From assembly GCF_001905445.1 (NCBI RefSeq), contig NZ_LIVQ01000004.1, forward strand, positions 191,462-255,461: DNA of 64,000 nucleotides, read 5' to 3'. Position numbers and translations under genes: made by a program. The notes below the pieces were generated by a model. That model was not told the DNA's origin. It was given only the letters and a program-made list of their open reading frames with translations, and made no database searches. Positions 7,071 through 15,440 of this stretch are shown piece by piece. This DNA is from Streptomyces sp. CB00455. GTDB lineage: Bacteria; Actinomycetota; Actinomycetes; Streptomycetales; Streptomycetaceae. The stretch's first letter is position 1. Every line of letters begins with the position of its first letter.

Positions 7071-8456
7071 TCAGCCGATGCCCTGCCAACCCTGCGGGTC
7101 CACTCCGCCGGGCACCGGGGCCTGGGCGTCGTACGGCTCCCTCGTGAACACGAAGGACGCCAGGTCGAGGTGGCTCACCGAACCGTCGGGGCGGCGTACC
7201 GCCCGCAGCGTCTCACCGGCGTAGTAGCCGGACACGCCGGTCCACGTACCGTCCTGCTCCGCCCGGAAGCGGGCGGCACGTCCGGTCGTCCCCACCGGTC
7301 CCAACTCCAGCGATCCGTCCGCCTTCAGCCGCACCGCGTGTGCCGAGGTGCCCCAGTACCAGGGGCCGCACACCTCCAGGGGCACCCGGTCGGCTGCCAG
7401 GAACGGCCGCCACGGCTGCGGGAAGCGCGGCTCGGCCTCCGCGACGACAGTCAGGAGATCCGCCGCCAGCGAGGAAACCGCCAAACCCGAGGTGCAGTTC
7501 GCCAGCACCACTGCCGCCACGTCGTCGGCCTCGCTCACCCACAGTCCCGCGACGAAGCCGGGCAGCGAGCCGCTGTGCCCCGCGAGCCGGCGCCCACCCT
7601 GCGCCATCAGCTGCATCCCGAGCCCATAGCCGAGCTCGGCGAAACCGGGCTCGGGAGGAGCCGCCGAGGTGCGCATCTCCCGCACGGCCTCCGCGCTCAG
7701 CACCCGCTCGTCCCCCCGCAGCAGGAAGTCCGCGAACCGCGCCAAGTCCCGGGTGGTGGACCAGAGCTGACCGGCCGGAGCCATCAGCCCGAGGTCCTCC
7801 AGCGGTTCGGGCATCATCACGTCCGCCCAGGGATGCACGGCCCAGCCACCTGCGTGCGGCGCCCTCGGCGAGCCACTCGTGCGGTCCAGACCCAGCGGCT
7901 CCAGCACCTCGGCCCGCAGCACTTCCTCCCACGGCTTGCCGCGCAGCGCCTCGACGAGCGAACCCAGCAGCGTGTAGCCCGGGTTGGAGTAGTGGTGCCG
8001 GCTCCCGGGCGGGTGCCGGAACGGATCCTCACCCAGCACGTCGGCGAGCGCGGGCCGCGTCCCACCGGGTGTGCGCTCCCACCACTCGCCCGGCGTCTCC
8101 GCTGCCAGCCCGCCGGTGTGCGCGAGGAGTTGGGCGATGGTCACATGTCCTGCTCCGGTGTCCGGCAGGTGCCGCTCCAGCGGGTCTGTTAGCGCGAGGA
8201 GCCCTTCGTCCCGGAGCCTCAGTACCAGAACCGCCGTGAAGGTCTTGGTGATCGACCCGATCCGGTACTGCACGTTCCCGTCCGGGGCGTGCCCTTCGAC
8301 GGAGGTGCGGGCGCCCTCCCAGACCAGTCGCCCGCCCCGCACGACCGCGGCCGCCACGGACGGCGCTCGTCCCTCGCTCTGTGCGACGGCGATCCGGTGC
8401 CGCAGCGCACGCCGGGTGGCAGGGAGAAGGTCCAGGTCCTCAGAGAGCTCGTCCAT
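7071..8456 (-). CDS. Serine hydrolase, class C beta-lactamase / AmpC-like fold
   Basis: A 461-residue protein of the beta-lactamase-related (PF00144) family. The nucleophile motif S-I-T-K (S-x-x-K) is near residue 68 and the second motif Y-S-N near residue 155. A C-terminal extension of about 110 residues beyond the catalytic fold probably forms a lipocalin-like beta domain. No signal peptide is visible, so a cytosolic esterase or D-amino-peptidase-like role is as likely as beta-lactam hydrolysis. It starts only 9 bp after the dnaB stop codon on the same strand and may be read through from dnaB. Confidence 0.85.
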   Translation of the reverse strand: MDELSEDLDLLPATRRALRHRIAVAQSEGRAPSVAAAVVRGGRLVWEGARTSVEGHAPDGNVQYRIGSITKTFTAVLVLRLRDEGLLALTDPLERHLPDTGAGHVTIAQLLAHTGGLAAETPGEWWERTPGGTRPALADVLGEDPFRHPPGSRHHYSNPGYTLLGSLVEALRGKPWEEVLRAEVLEPLGLDRTSGSPRAPHAGGWAVHPWADVMMPEPLEDLGLMAPAGQLWSTTRDLARFADFLLRGDERVLSAEAVREMRTSAAPPEPGFAELGYGLGMQLMAQGGRRLAGHSGSLPGFVAGLWVSEADDVAAVVLANCTSGLAVSSLAADLLTVVAEAEPRFPQPWRPFLAADRVPLEVCGPWYWGTSAHAVRLKADGSLELGPVGTTGRAARFRAEQDGTWTGVSGYYAGETLRAVRRPDGSVSHLDLASFVFTREPYDAQAPVPGGVDPQGWQGIG

Positions 8457-8465
8457 GAGCGGATG

Positions 8466-9950
8466 CTACGTGTTGGCCATGTCCACGAACCGCGAATAAT
8501 GGCCCTGGAAGGCCACGGTGATGGTCGCCGTGGGGCCGTTTCGGTGCTTGGCGACGATCAGGTCCGCCTCTCCCGCGCGCGGGGACTCCTTCTCGTAGGC
8601 GTCCTCGCGGTGCAGCAGGATCACCATGTCGGCGTCCTGCTCGATCGAGCCCGACTCACGCAGGTCGGAGACCATCGGCTTCTTGTCGGTGCGCTGCTCC
8701 GGGCCACGGTTCAGCTGGGAGAGCGCGATCACGGGGACCTCCAGCTCCTTCGCCAGCAGCTTGAGGTTTCGCGACATGTCCGAGACCTCCTGCTGGCGGC
8801 TCTCGGGACGTCGCGAGCCGCCCGACTGCATCAGCTGGAGATAGTCGATGACCACGAGCGATAGGTCGTTGCGCTGCTTGAGGCGACGGCACTTGGCCCG
8901 GATCTCCATCATCGACAGGTTGGGGGAGTCGTCGATGTAGAGGGGGGCGGCGGAGACGTCCGGCATCCGCCGGGCCAGCCGGGTCCAGTCGTCGTCCGTC
9001 ATCGTGCCGGAGCGCATGTGGTGCAGGGCCACCCGGGCTTCCGCCGAGAGCAGGCGCATCGCGATCTCATTGCGCCCCATTTCGAGGGAGAAGATCACGC
9101 TCGGCAGGTTGCTCTTGATCGAACAGGCCCGCGCGAAGTCCAGCGCGAGCGTGGACTTGCCCATCGCGGGACGGGCGGCGATGACGATCATCTGGCCCGG
9201 GTGCAGGCCGTTGGTCAGCGAGTCGAGGTCGGTGAACCCGGTCGGAACACCGGACATCTGGCCGCTGCGCGACCCGATGGCCTCGATCTCGTCGAGGGCG
9301 CCCTCCATGATGTCGCCCAGCGGCAGGTAGTCCTCGGACGTCCGCTGCTCGGTGACCGCGTAGATCTCCGCCTGTGCGCTGTTGACGATCTCGTCGACGT
9401 CACCGTCGGCCGCATAGCCCATCTGCGTGATCTTCGTACCGGCTGCGACCAGCCGTCGCAGGACGGCCCGCTCGTGGACGATCTCCGCGTAGTACTCGGC
9501 ATTGGCCGCTGTGGGGACGGACTGCACCAGGGTGTGCAGGTACGAGGCTCCGCCGACCTTGCTGATCTCGCCGCGCCGGGTCAGCTCGGCACCGACCGTG
9601 ATCGGGTCCGCCGGCTCTCCCTTGGCGTACAGGTCGAGGATGGCCTGGTAGATCGTCTCGTGCGACGGCCGGTAGAAGTCGTGGCCCTTCAGGACCTCGA
9701 CGACGTCGGCGATCGCGTCCTTGGAGAGCAGCATGCCGCCGAGCACGGACTGCTCGGCATCGAGGTCCTGGGGAGGGACGCGCTCGAAGCCGCCGGAGCC
9801 ACCGCCGTCCCAGGAGCCGCCCTCCCGGCCCCGGTCGTGCTGCTCGTCCCCGCGGCCGCGGCCTTCGCTGTTGCGGCGAGGACGGGGCGGCAGACGGTCA
9901 CCTGGACCGCTGTCGGCCCAGGGGTCGTCCATGGGCTCGGCCATGCTCAC
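8466..9950 (-). CDS. dnaB: Replicative DNA helicase DnaB
   Basis: A 494-residue hexameric 5'-3' replicative helicase. The N-terminal DnaB domain begins at D-L-D-A-E-Q-S-V-L-G-G. The RecA-like domain carries Walker A A-R-P-A-M-G-K-S-T, the S-L-E-M-G switch, V-V-I-D-Y-L-Q-L-M (Walker B) and the Q-L-N-R segment with the arginine finger region. The frame is open to 10277, but the GTG at 9950 gives the short Gly/Arg-rich leader seen in Streptomyces DnaB; the upstream part is the promoter region and has no helicase homology. No intein is present. Five DnaA boxes lie 150-250 bp upstream. Confidence 0.96.
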   Translation of the reverse strand: MSMAEPMDDPWADSGPGDRLPPRPRRNSEGRGRGDEQHDRGREGGSWDGGGSGGFERVPPQDLDAEQSVLGGMLLSKDAIADVVEVLKGHDFYRPSHETIYQAILDLYAKGEPADPITVGAELTRRGEISKVGGASYLHTLVQSVPTAANAEYYAEIVHERAVLRRLVAAGTKITQMGYAADGDVDEIVNSAQAEIYAVTEQRTSEDYLPLGDIMEGALDEIEAIGSRSGQMSGVPTGFTDLDSLTNGLHPGQMIVIAARPAMGKSTLALDFARACSIKSNLPSVIFSLEMGRNEIAMRLLSAEARVALHHMRSGTMTDDDWTRLARRMPDVSAAPLYIDDSPNLSMMEIRAKCRRLKQRNDLSLVVIDYLQLMQSGGSRRPESRQQEVSDMSRNLKLLAKELEVPVIALSQLNRGPEQRTDKKPMVSDLRESGSIEQDADMVILLHREDAYEKESPRAGEADLIVAKHRNGPTATITVAFQGHYSRFVDMANT

Positions 9951-10384
9951 CGGGCCGCCTCCTCCCGTCCGCAACGCGGACCTTGCCGTGCCACTCTTTC
10001 TACGACACGGCTCTGACATCTGGGGCACCCGAATCGGCTGTCGGCGAGTCGGGCAACGCACCACGGTAGGCCCGGGAGCGGCGTCAGCCAATCTTGTTAT
10101 CCACAGGCTGTGTGGATGAGATGTGGACGACGGCGCCAATGCTGTGGGTAACTCCCCGGAAGCTGTGTACGGACCGGGGGACGACACTGTGGACAAAATC
10201 ACCTGCACCACCCCGTTACCCATGCTGACCTGCGATTTCCCCATCCAGCGGACCTGGCGCAGAAAATTCTTGGCCACTGTCTCAAGATCGCCTCCAACGG
10301 GGTGGGAGGAACGCGCAAGTCAGCGCCTCGGTAAGGACCCTAGCCACCTTGTGTCTCTTACCTGTGGAAGATTAGATTGAGCGC
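9951..10384. promoter_or_regulatory. dnaB / MATE divergent intergenic region
   Basis: 434 bases without a convincing gene. It holds the divergent promoters for dnaB (minus) and the MATE exporter (plus) and a cluster of DnaA boxes, listed separately. Open frames crossing it are extensions of dnaB or have no recognisable product. Confidence 0.6.
10097..10196. promoter_or_regulatory. DnaA-box cluster upstream of dnaB
   Basis: Five 9-mers fit the DnaA-box consensus (TTATCCACA / TTGTCCACA or complement): TTATCCACA 10097-10105, TGTGGATGA 10111-10119, TGTGGACGA 10122-10130, TGTGGGTAA 10143-10151 and TGTGGACAA 10188-10196. The first and last are perfect; four of five have the same orientation. Spacing of the first three is close to one helical turn. 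Confidence 0.7.
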
Positions 10385-11722
10385 ATGACACAGGCCCCCG
10401 CTGCACCGAAGGCTGCGCCGAGACGGCACGACCGGGAGATCTTCGCACTCGCCGTTCCCGCCTTCGGCGCGCTTGTCGCCGAACCCCTCTTCGTGATGGC
10501 CGACAGCGCCATCGTGGGGCACCTCGGGACGCCCCAGCTGGCCGGTCTCGGGATCGCAGCCGCCCTGCTCACCACCGCTGTGAGCGTCTTCGTCTTCCTC
10601 GCCTACGCCACCACCGCAGCCGTCTCCCGCCGGGTCGGAGCGGGAGACCTGCGGGCGGCGATCCGCCAGGGCATGGACGGCATCTGGCTCGCCCTCCTCC
10701 TCGGCGCGGCCGTCATCGCCGTCGTCATGCCGGCGGCGCCCTGGCTGGTCTCCCTCTTCGGAGCCTCCGACACGGTCGCCCCCCACGCGATCACCTACCT
10801 GCGGATCTCCGCCCTCGGCATCCCGGCCATGCTGATGGTCCTCGCCGCCACCGGCGTCATCCGCGGACTCCAGGACACCCGTACACCGCTCTACGTCGCC
10901 ATCGGCGGGTTCACCCTCAACGCGGGGCTCAACGCCCTCCTGGTCTACGGCGCGGGTCTCGGGATCGCCGGCTCGGCCTGGGGCACGGTCATCGCCCAGT
11001 GCGCCATGGCCGTCGCCTACCTCGTGGTCGTCGTGCGGGGCGCCCGGCGGCACCACGCATCCCTGCGCCCCGATCTCGCGGGAATCCGCGCCTGCGCACA
11101 AGCCGGCGCACCCCTACTGATCCGCACCCTGTCCCTCCGGGCGGTTCTGCTGATCGCGACCGCCGTGGCCGCCCGGCTCGGTGACGCCGACATCGCCGCC
11201 CACCAGATCCTGCTCTCACTGTGGAGCCTGCTCGCCTTCGCCCTGGACGCGATCGCCATCGCAGGGCAGGCGATCATCGGCCGCTACCTGGGAGCGGGTG
11301 ACACCCAGGGGGCCAAGACCGTGTGCCGCCGCATGGTGCAGTGGGGCACAGCCGCAGGCATCGTCCTCGGTCTGCTGGTGGTCGTGGCCCGTCCCGTGTT
11401 GGTCCCGCTCTTCACCAGGGACCCGGCGGTCGAGGACGCCCTGCTGCCCGCGCTGCTCGTGGTGGCGCTCTCCCAGCCCGTCTCCGGCATCGTCTTCGTG
11501 CTCGACGGGGTTCTCATGGGAGCGGGCGACGGCCGCTATCTGGCATGGGCGATGCTGCTGACACTGGCCGCTTTCACCCCGGCGGCGCTGCTCGTCCCGA
11601 CCGTGGGAGGCGGCCTGACGGCGCTGTGGTGGGCCATGACGCTGATGATGCTGGTCCGTATGGCCACCCTCCAGCTGAGGGCCCGCTCGGGCCGGTGGCT
11701 GGTCGCGGGAGCCAGCCGCTGA
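10385..11722 (+). CDS. MATE-family efflux transporter
   Basis: A 445-residue polytopic membrane protein with about twelve predicted helices in two repeats, the architecture of DinF-type multidrug and toxic-compound extrusion proteins. The first helix begins after the R-E-I-F-A-L-A-V-P-A segment typical of the family. It would exchange drugs or metabolites for H+ or Na+; the substrate is unknown. It is divergent from dnaB. A perfect 38-bp palindrome containing a parS site begins 47 bases after its stop and can act as its terminator. Confidence 0.88.
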   Translation: MTQAPAAPKAAPRRHDREIFALAVPAFGALVAEPLFVMADSAIVGHLGTPQLAGLGIAAALLTTAVSVFVFLAYATTAAVSRRVGAGDLRAAIRQGMDGIWLALLLGAAVIAVVMPAAPWLVSLFGASDTVAPHAITYLRISALGIPAMLMVLAATGVIRGLQDTRTPLYVAIGGFTLNAGLNALLVYGAGLGIAGSAWGTVIAQCAMAVAYLVVVVRGARRHHASLRPDLAGIRACAQAGAPLLIRTLSLRAVLLIATAVAARLGDADIAAHQILLSLWSLLAFALDAIAIAGQAIIGRYLGAGDTQGAKTVCRRMVQWGTAAGIVLGLLVVVARPVLVPLFTRDPAVEDALLPALLVVALSQPVSGIVFVLDGVLMGAGDGRYLAWAMLLTLAAFTPAALLVPTVGGGLTALWWAMTLMMLVRMATLQLRARSGRWLVAGASR

Positions 11723-11747
11723 GGCCGTCCCCGTCCGCTCCCGCCGT

Positions 11748-11761
11748 GTTCCACGTGAAAC
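11748..11761. other. Near-parS site (one mismatch)
   Basis: GTTCCACGTGAAAC differs from parS by T to C at position 4. It lies 19 bp from a perfect copy. Confidence 0.6.
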
Positions 11762-11768
11762 ACGAAGG

Positions 11769-11806
11769 GGCCGGGGTGGTGTTTCACGTGAAACACCACC
11801 CCGGCC
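11769..11806. repeat. 38-bp perfect palindrome with parS at its centre
   Basis: Arms of 19 bp mirror each other without mismatch around the CAC/GTG centre of the parS site. Outside the 14-bp core the arms are GC-rich (GGCCGGGGTGGT and complement). As RNA it would fold into a long hairpin, so it may also terminate the MATE transcript. Confidence 0.85.
11781..11794. other. parS site (perfect)
   Basis: GTTTCACGTGAAAC at the centre of the 38-bp palindrome between the MATE gene and rplI. Confidence 0.93.
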
Positions 11807-11811
11807 ATGAC

Positions 11812-11844
11812 GAAGGGCCGCACCCCGGAGAGGTGCGGCCCTTC
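11812..11844. terminator. Terminator of the rpsF-ssb-rpsR-rplI operon
   Basis: A perfect 13-bp stem (GAAGGGCCGCACC and complement) with a 7-nt loop lies just beyond the rplI stop. Confidence 0.75.
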
Positions 11845-11855
11845 ATTCGCTGCCC

Positions 11856-12302
11856 TTAGGCGGCGACGACCTCGATGCCCACGTTCGCGGCCACGTCGGC
11901 GTGCAGACGCACGGAGACCTGGTACGAACCGAGGGTCTTGATCGGGGAGCCCAGCTCGACGCGGCGCTTGTCGACCTTCGGGCCGCCCGAGGACTCGATC
12001 GCCGTGGCGATGTCGGCCGGGGTAACGGAACCGAAGAGACGACCGGCGTCACCCGCGCGGGTGGCCAGACGAACCTTCACGCCCTCGAGCTTGGCCTTGA
12101 CCTCGTTGGCCTGCTCGATGGTCGCGATCTCGTGGATCTTGCGGGCGCGGCGGATCTGCGCCACGTCCTTCTCGCCACCCTTGGTCCAGCGGATCGCGAA
12201 ACCACGCGGGACCAGGTAGTTGCGAGCGTAGCCGTCCTTGACGTCGACGACATCGCCGGCGGCACCGAGGCCAGTGACCTCGTGGGTCAGGATGATCTTC
12301 AT
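11856..12302 (-). CDS. rplI: 50S ribosomal protein L9
   Basis: 148 residues, full length for bL9. The N-terminal RNA-binding domain has the signature G-x2-G-x4-V-x2-G-Y-x-R-N-Y-L-x-P (residues 13-33), followed by the long connecting helix and the C-terminal domain. Last gene of the rpsF-ssb-rpsR-rplI operon; its start is 18 bp after the rpsR stop. Confidence 0.97.
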   Translation of the reverse strand: MKIILTHEVTGLGAAGDVVDVKDGYARNYLVPRGFAIRWTKGGEKDVAQIRRARKIHEIATIEQANEVKAKLEGVKVRLATRAGDAGRLFGSVTPADIATAIESSGGPKVDKRRVELGSPIKTLGSYQVSVRLHADVAANVGIEVVAA

Positions 12303-12320
12303 TAGTCGGTCACCCTTTCC

Positions 12321-12557
12321 TTATCGCGCGGTGGACGTGTAGGGCAGCAGCGCCATCTCACGGCTGTTCTTGACGGCCGTGGCGACGTCACGCTGGTGCT
12401 GCGTGCAGTTGCCGGTAACGCGGCGGGCACGGATCTTGCCGCGGTCGGAAATGAACTTCCGCAGCATGTTCGTGTCCTTGTAGTCCACGTATGCGGTCTT
12501 GTCCTTGCAGAACGCGCAGACCTTCTTCTTAGGCTTGCGCACAGGCGGCTTCGCCAT
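12321..12557 (-). CDS. rpsR: 30S ribosomal protein S18
   Basis: 78 residues, bS18. The basic N-terminus is followed by K-V-C-A-F-C-K, then the conserved Y-K-D and R-R-V-T-G-N-C-T-Q-H-Q-R segments. The C-x-x-C pair marks the zinc-binding (C+) form; Streptomyces genomes often also carry a C- paralogue elsewhere. Located between ssb and rplI in the standard order. Confidence 0.97.
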   Translation of the reverse strand: MAKPPVRKPKKKVCAFCKDKTAYVDYKDTNMLRKFISDRGKIRARRVTGNCTQHQRDVATAVKNSREMALLPYTSTAR

Positions 12558-12600
12558 TGTGTCTCTCCTGTGTGATCAAGAAGTGGGGGTGCGAGCTGCC

Positions 12601-13197
12601 CTAGAAGGGCGGCTCGTCCGAGTAGCCACCGCCGGAGCCGCCGGAGCTTCCGCCCCAGCCGCCCCCGCCGCCGCCCTGCTGCTGGCCACCGGCCGGCGCG
12701 CTGGACGCCCACGGGTCGTCGGAGGGAGCTCCGCCGCCCTGCGGGGCACCGGCAGCAGGGGCTCCGCCCCAATTGCCGCCGCCGCCACCCTGCTGCTGAC
12801 CGCCGCCGCCGTACCCACCCTGGCCACCGCGACCGCTGGTCTTGGCGACCTTGGCCGTAGCGCTCTTCAGGCTGGGGCCGACTTCCTCGACGTCCAGCTC
12901 GTAGACCGTGCGCTTGACACCCTCACGGTCCTCGTACGACCGCTGCTTCAGCCGGCCCTGCACGATGACGCGCATGCCCCGCTGAAGGGACTCGGCGACG
13001 TTCTCCGCCGCCTGACGCCAGACCGAGCAGGTCAGGAACAGGCCTTCGCCGTCCTTCCACTCATTGGTCTGCTTGTCGAAGATGCGGGGAGTGGACGCGA
13101 CACGGAACTTCGCGACCGCCGCACCCGAGGGGGTGAAGCGCAGCTCGGGGTCGTCGACGAGATTGCCGACGACCGTGATGACGGTCTCGCCTGCCAT
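12601..13197 (-). CDS. ssb: Single-stranded DNA-binding protein
   Basis: A 198-residue SSB. Residues 1-110 form the OB fold starting M-A-G-E-T-V-I-T-V-V-G-N-L. A Gly/Gln-rich disordered linker follows, and the acidic tip ends D-E-P-P-F, the docking site for replication and repair partners. The linker contains several G-G-G-Q-Q runs. Second gene of the ribosomal S6 operon; it coats ssDNA at forks. Confidence 0.96.
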   Translation of the reverse strand: MAGETVITVVGNLVDDPELRFTPSGAAVAKFRVASTPRIFDKQTNEWKDGEGLFLTCSVWRQAAENVAESLQRGMRVIVQGRLKQRSYEDREGVKRTVYELDVEEVGPSLKSATAKVAKTSGRGGQGGYGGGGQQQGGGGGNWGGAPAAGAPQGGGAPSDDPWASSAPAGGQQQGGGGGGWGGSSGGSGGGYSDEPPF

Positions 13198-13269
13198 GGG
13201 TGAACCTCTCGGCGGGGATTGCTGCTGGGCTGCTGTGCTACTCGGTCCCGATTACCGCTGAACCGAAGT

Positions 13270-13560
13270 TCAGTGGGTCTCGGGGCGAAGGACCTTGGTC
13301 CGGAGAACCGACTCGTTCAGGTTCATCTGTCGGTCAAGCTCCTTGACGACCGCAGGCTCGGCCTGGAGGTCGATGACCGAGTAGATGCCCTCGGGCTTCT
13401 TCTTGATCTCGTAAGCGAGACGACGACGGCCCCAGGTGTCGACCTTCTCGACCTTTCCGTTGCCCTCGCGGACGACGGAGAGGAAGTTCTCGATCAGCGG
13501 GGAGACAGCGCGCTCCTCGAGATCGGGGTCGAGGATGACCATCACTTCGTAGTGACGCAT
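13270..13560 (-). CDS. rpsF: 30S ribosomal protein S6
   Basis: 96 residues, bS6, with the characteristic M-R-H-Y-E-V-M-V-I-L-D-P start and the W-G-R-R-R-L-A-Y-E-I-K motif. The ATG at 13560 is preferred over 13593 because it gives the family-standard N-terminus and has the Shine-Dalgarno AAAGGAGGTGGG upstream. First gene of the operon; the promoter should lie in the 250-bp gap to 13813. Confidence 0.96.
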   Translation of the reverse strand: MRHYEVMVILDPDLEERAVSPLIENFLSVVREGNGKVEKVDTWGRRRLAYEIKKKPEGIYSVIDLQAEPAVVKELDRQMNLNESVLRTKVLRPETH

Positions 13561-13812
13561 GTGGAACCCACCTCCTTTGGACTCAGCGGCCACGGTCGTT
13601 CCGTGGCAGGAGGGTCGTGATGCGTGCGCACGGCATCCGCAGAGCAGACACCGCGCAGACCGTACAGACTACCTGCTCGACTCCTTCCGGTTGAAATCCG
13701 GCGTCAGGGGGACACAATCTGTAGGCAACGGGTGTGCTCGGTGCTATGCCCTCCGGCCCGTCCGGAGGCGGCTCCGCCGCACCGCTCTGCTTCATCCAGG
13801 AGGTGCCTTCCG

Positions 13813-14127
13813 ATGGCACAGGCAATGCGACGCCAGTCCTCCATCTCCCTCTTCGCGACCGACGGCAAGCCCCACCCCCTGCAGGACGCCCTCATGGCGG
13901 TCACGCTGGTGCTCGGCACCGTGGCGTTCGTCACTGCGTTCTTCGACCAGCTGCACCTGCTCAGCTCGTGGGCGGGCCTGATCGGCATCCTGACCGGCGC
14001 GTACGGACAGTTCATCTCCGTCACGACACGCGAACGCTTCGCACTGATCATCGGCCTAGGCGCATCGGCCTTCGGCTTCTTCCTCGGCATGGCGCACGGC
14101 GGCCTCTTCGGCGGCTGGCTGGGCTGA
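13813..14127 (+). CDS. Small conserved membrane protein
   Basis: 104 residues with three predicted membrane helices (about residues 28-45, 50-68 and 76-100). The N-terminal 25 residues are hydrophilic. The same small membrane gene is found upstream of the femX homologue in other Streptomyces by gene order; no function is assigned. The ATG at 13813 lies about 8 nt after the AGGAGG of CAGGAGGTGC, a strong ribosome-binding site that fixes the start. Confidence 0.8.
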   Translation: MAQAMRRQSSISLFATDGKPHPLQDALMAVTLVLGTVAFVTAFFDQLHLLSSWAGLIGILTGAYGQFISVTTRERFALIIGLGASAFGFFLGMAHGGLFGGWLG

Positions 14128-14260
14128 ACGGGGTACCTCCGCGACAGGGCGCCGGCCGAAGTCCGCGGCGGCCCCCCGGCCCGTCCCCCAGATGGGTGGC
14201 GCCCTTGTCGCAGTAGGCTTCGCGCCATAGCCAGCGAAGCCGCCGGAGGAGACGCCCCGC

Positions 14261-15379
14261 ATGAGCCTGTCCCTGAGGACCATCAGCCGAGAGCAGCATC
14301 TGGGTTACCTCCAGAGCCTGCCCTCGGCGAGCCACTGCCAGGTCCCGGCGTGGGCCGACGTGAAGAACGAGTGGCGCTCGGAGAACCTCGGTTGGTTCGA
14401 CGCGGCCGGCGAACTCGTCGGTGCCGCGCTCGTGTTGTACCGCCAACTGCCCAAGGTGAAGCGCTACCTCGCCTACCTGCCCGAGGGCCCGGTCATCAAC
14501 TGGTACGCCCCCAACCTGGAGGAGTGGCTCCAGCCGATGCTGGCGCACCTCAAGCAGCAGGGCGCCTTCACCGTCAAGATGGGCCCGCCCGTCGTCATCC
14601 GCCGCTGGAACGCGACCGCCATCAAGGCCGGCATCCAGGACCCCGACGTCAAGCGCTTGCGCGACGTGGAGGCATCGGTCATCGAGCCCCGCGCCTTCGA
14701 GGTGTCCGACAAACTGCGCCGCATGGGCTGGCAGCAGGCGGAGGACGGCGGCGCCGGTTTCGGCGACGTGCAGCCCCGCTACGTCTTCCAGGTCCCGCTG
14801 GCCAACCGCTCGCTGGACGACGTCCTGAAGGGCTTCAACCAGCTGTGGCGCCGCAACATCAAGAAGGCCGAGAAGGCCGGCGTCGAGGTCGTCCAGGGCG
14901 GCTACGACGACCTGCCGACCTGGCAGCACCTGTACGAGATCACAGCCGAGCGCGACAAGTTCCGCCCGCGCCCGCTCAGCTACTTCCAGCGCCAGTGGAC
15001 GGCCCTCAACTCCGAGGACCCCAACCGGATGCGCCTGTACATCGCCACCCACGAGGGAGAGCCGCTGGCCGCCGCCACGATGCTCACCGTCGGCCAGCAC
15101 GTCTGGTACTCCTACGGCGCCTCCGCCAACCACAAGCGCGAGGTCCGTCCCTCGAACGCGATGCAGTGGCGCATGCTGCGCGACTCCTACGCGCTGGGAG
15201 CGAGCGTCTACGACCTTCGCGGCATCTCTGACACGCTGGACGAGAACGACCACCTGTTCGGGCTGATCCAGTTCAAGGTCGGCACCGGCGGCGAGGCCGT
15301 CGAGTACGTCGGCGAGTGGGACTTCCCGCTCAACAAGGTGCTGCACAAGGCGCTCGACATCTACATGTCGCGTCGCTGA
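14261..15379 (+). CDS. femX: FemX-type peptidoglycan bridge aminoacyltransferase
   Basis: A 372-residue member of the FemA/FemB/FemX (FemABX) family with duplicated GNAT-like subdomains separated by a coiled-coil arm. In Streptomyces, FemX adds the single bridging glycine to lipid II from glycyl-tRNA; the closely related VanK does so on D-Lac-ended precursors in vancomycin-resistant strains. FemX rather than VanK is inferred because no van genes are nearby. The ATG is preceded by CCGGAGGAGACGCCCC. A PLP-fold protein of the alanine-racemase type follows 61 bp downstream. Confidence 0.88.
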   Translation: MSLSLRTISREQHLGYLQSLPSASHCQVPAWADVKNEWRSENLGWFDAAGELVGAALVLYRQLPKVKRYLAYLPEGPVINWYAPNLEEWLQPMLAHLKQQGAFTVKMGPPVVIRRWNATAIKAGIQDPDVKRLRDVEASVIEPRAFEVSDKLRRMGWQQAEDGGAGFGDVQPRYVFQVPLANRSLDDVLKGFNQLWRRNIKKAEKAGVEVVQGGYDDLPTWQHLYEITAERDKFRPRPLSYFQRQWTALNSEDPNRMRLYIATHEGEPLAAATMLTVGQHVWYSYGASANHKREVRPSNAMQWRMLRDSYALGASVYDLRGISDTLDENDHLFGLIQFKVGTGGEAVEYVGEWDFPLNKVLHKALDIYMSRR

Positions 15380-15440
15380 TCCACCCCCACCCACCGCACC
15401 GCTGCATCCCGCAGCTTTTCAGGAGAGGTTCCGGACGGGC

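Noticed and set aside
9951..10277. Open frame continuing dnaB upstream to 10277
   Set aside because: The DnaB leader M-S-M-A-E-P starts at GTG 9950; the upstream translation has no DnaB character and crosses the DnaA-box cluster.
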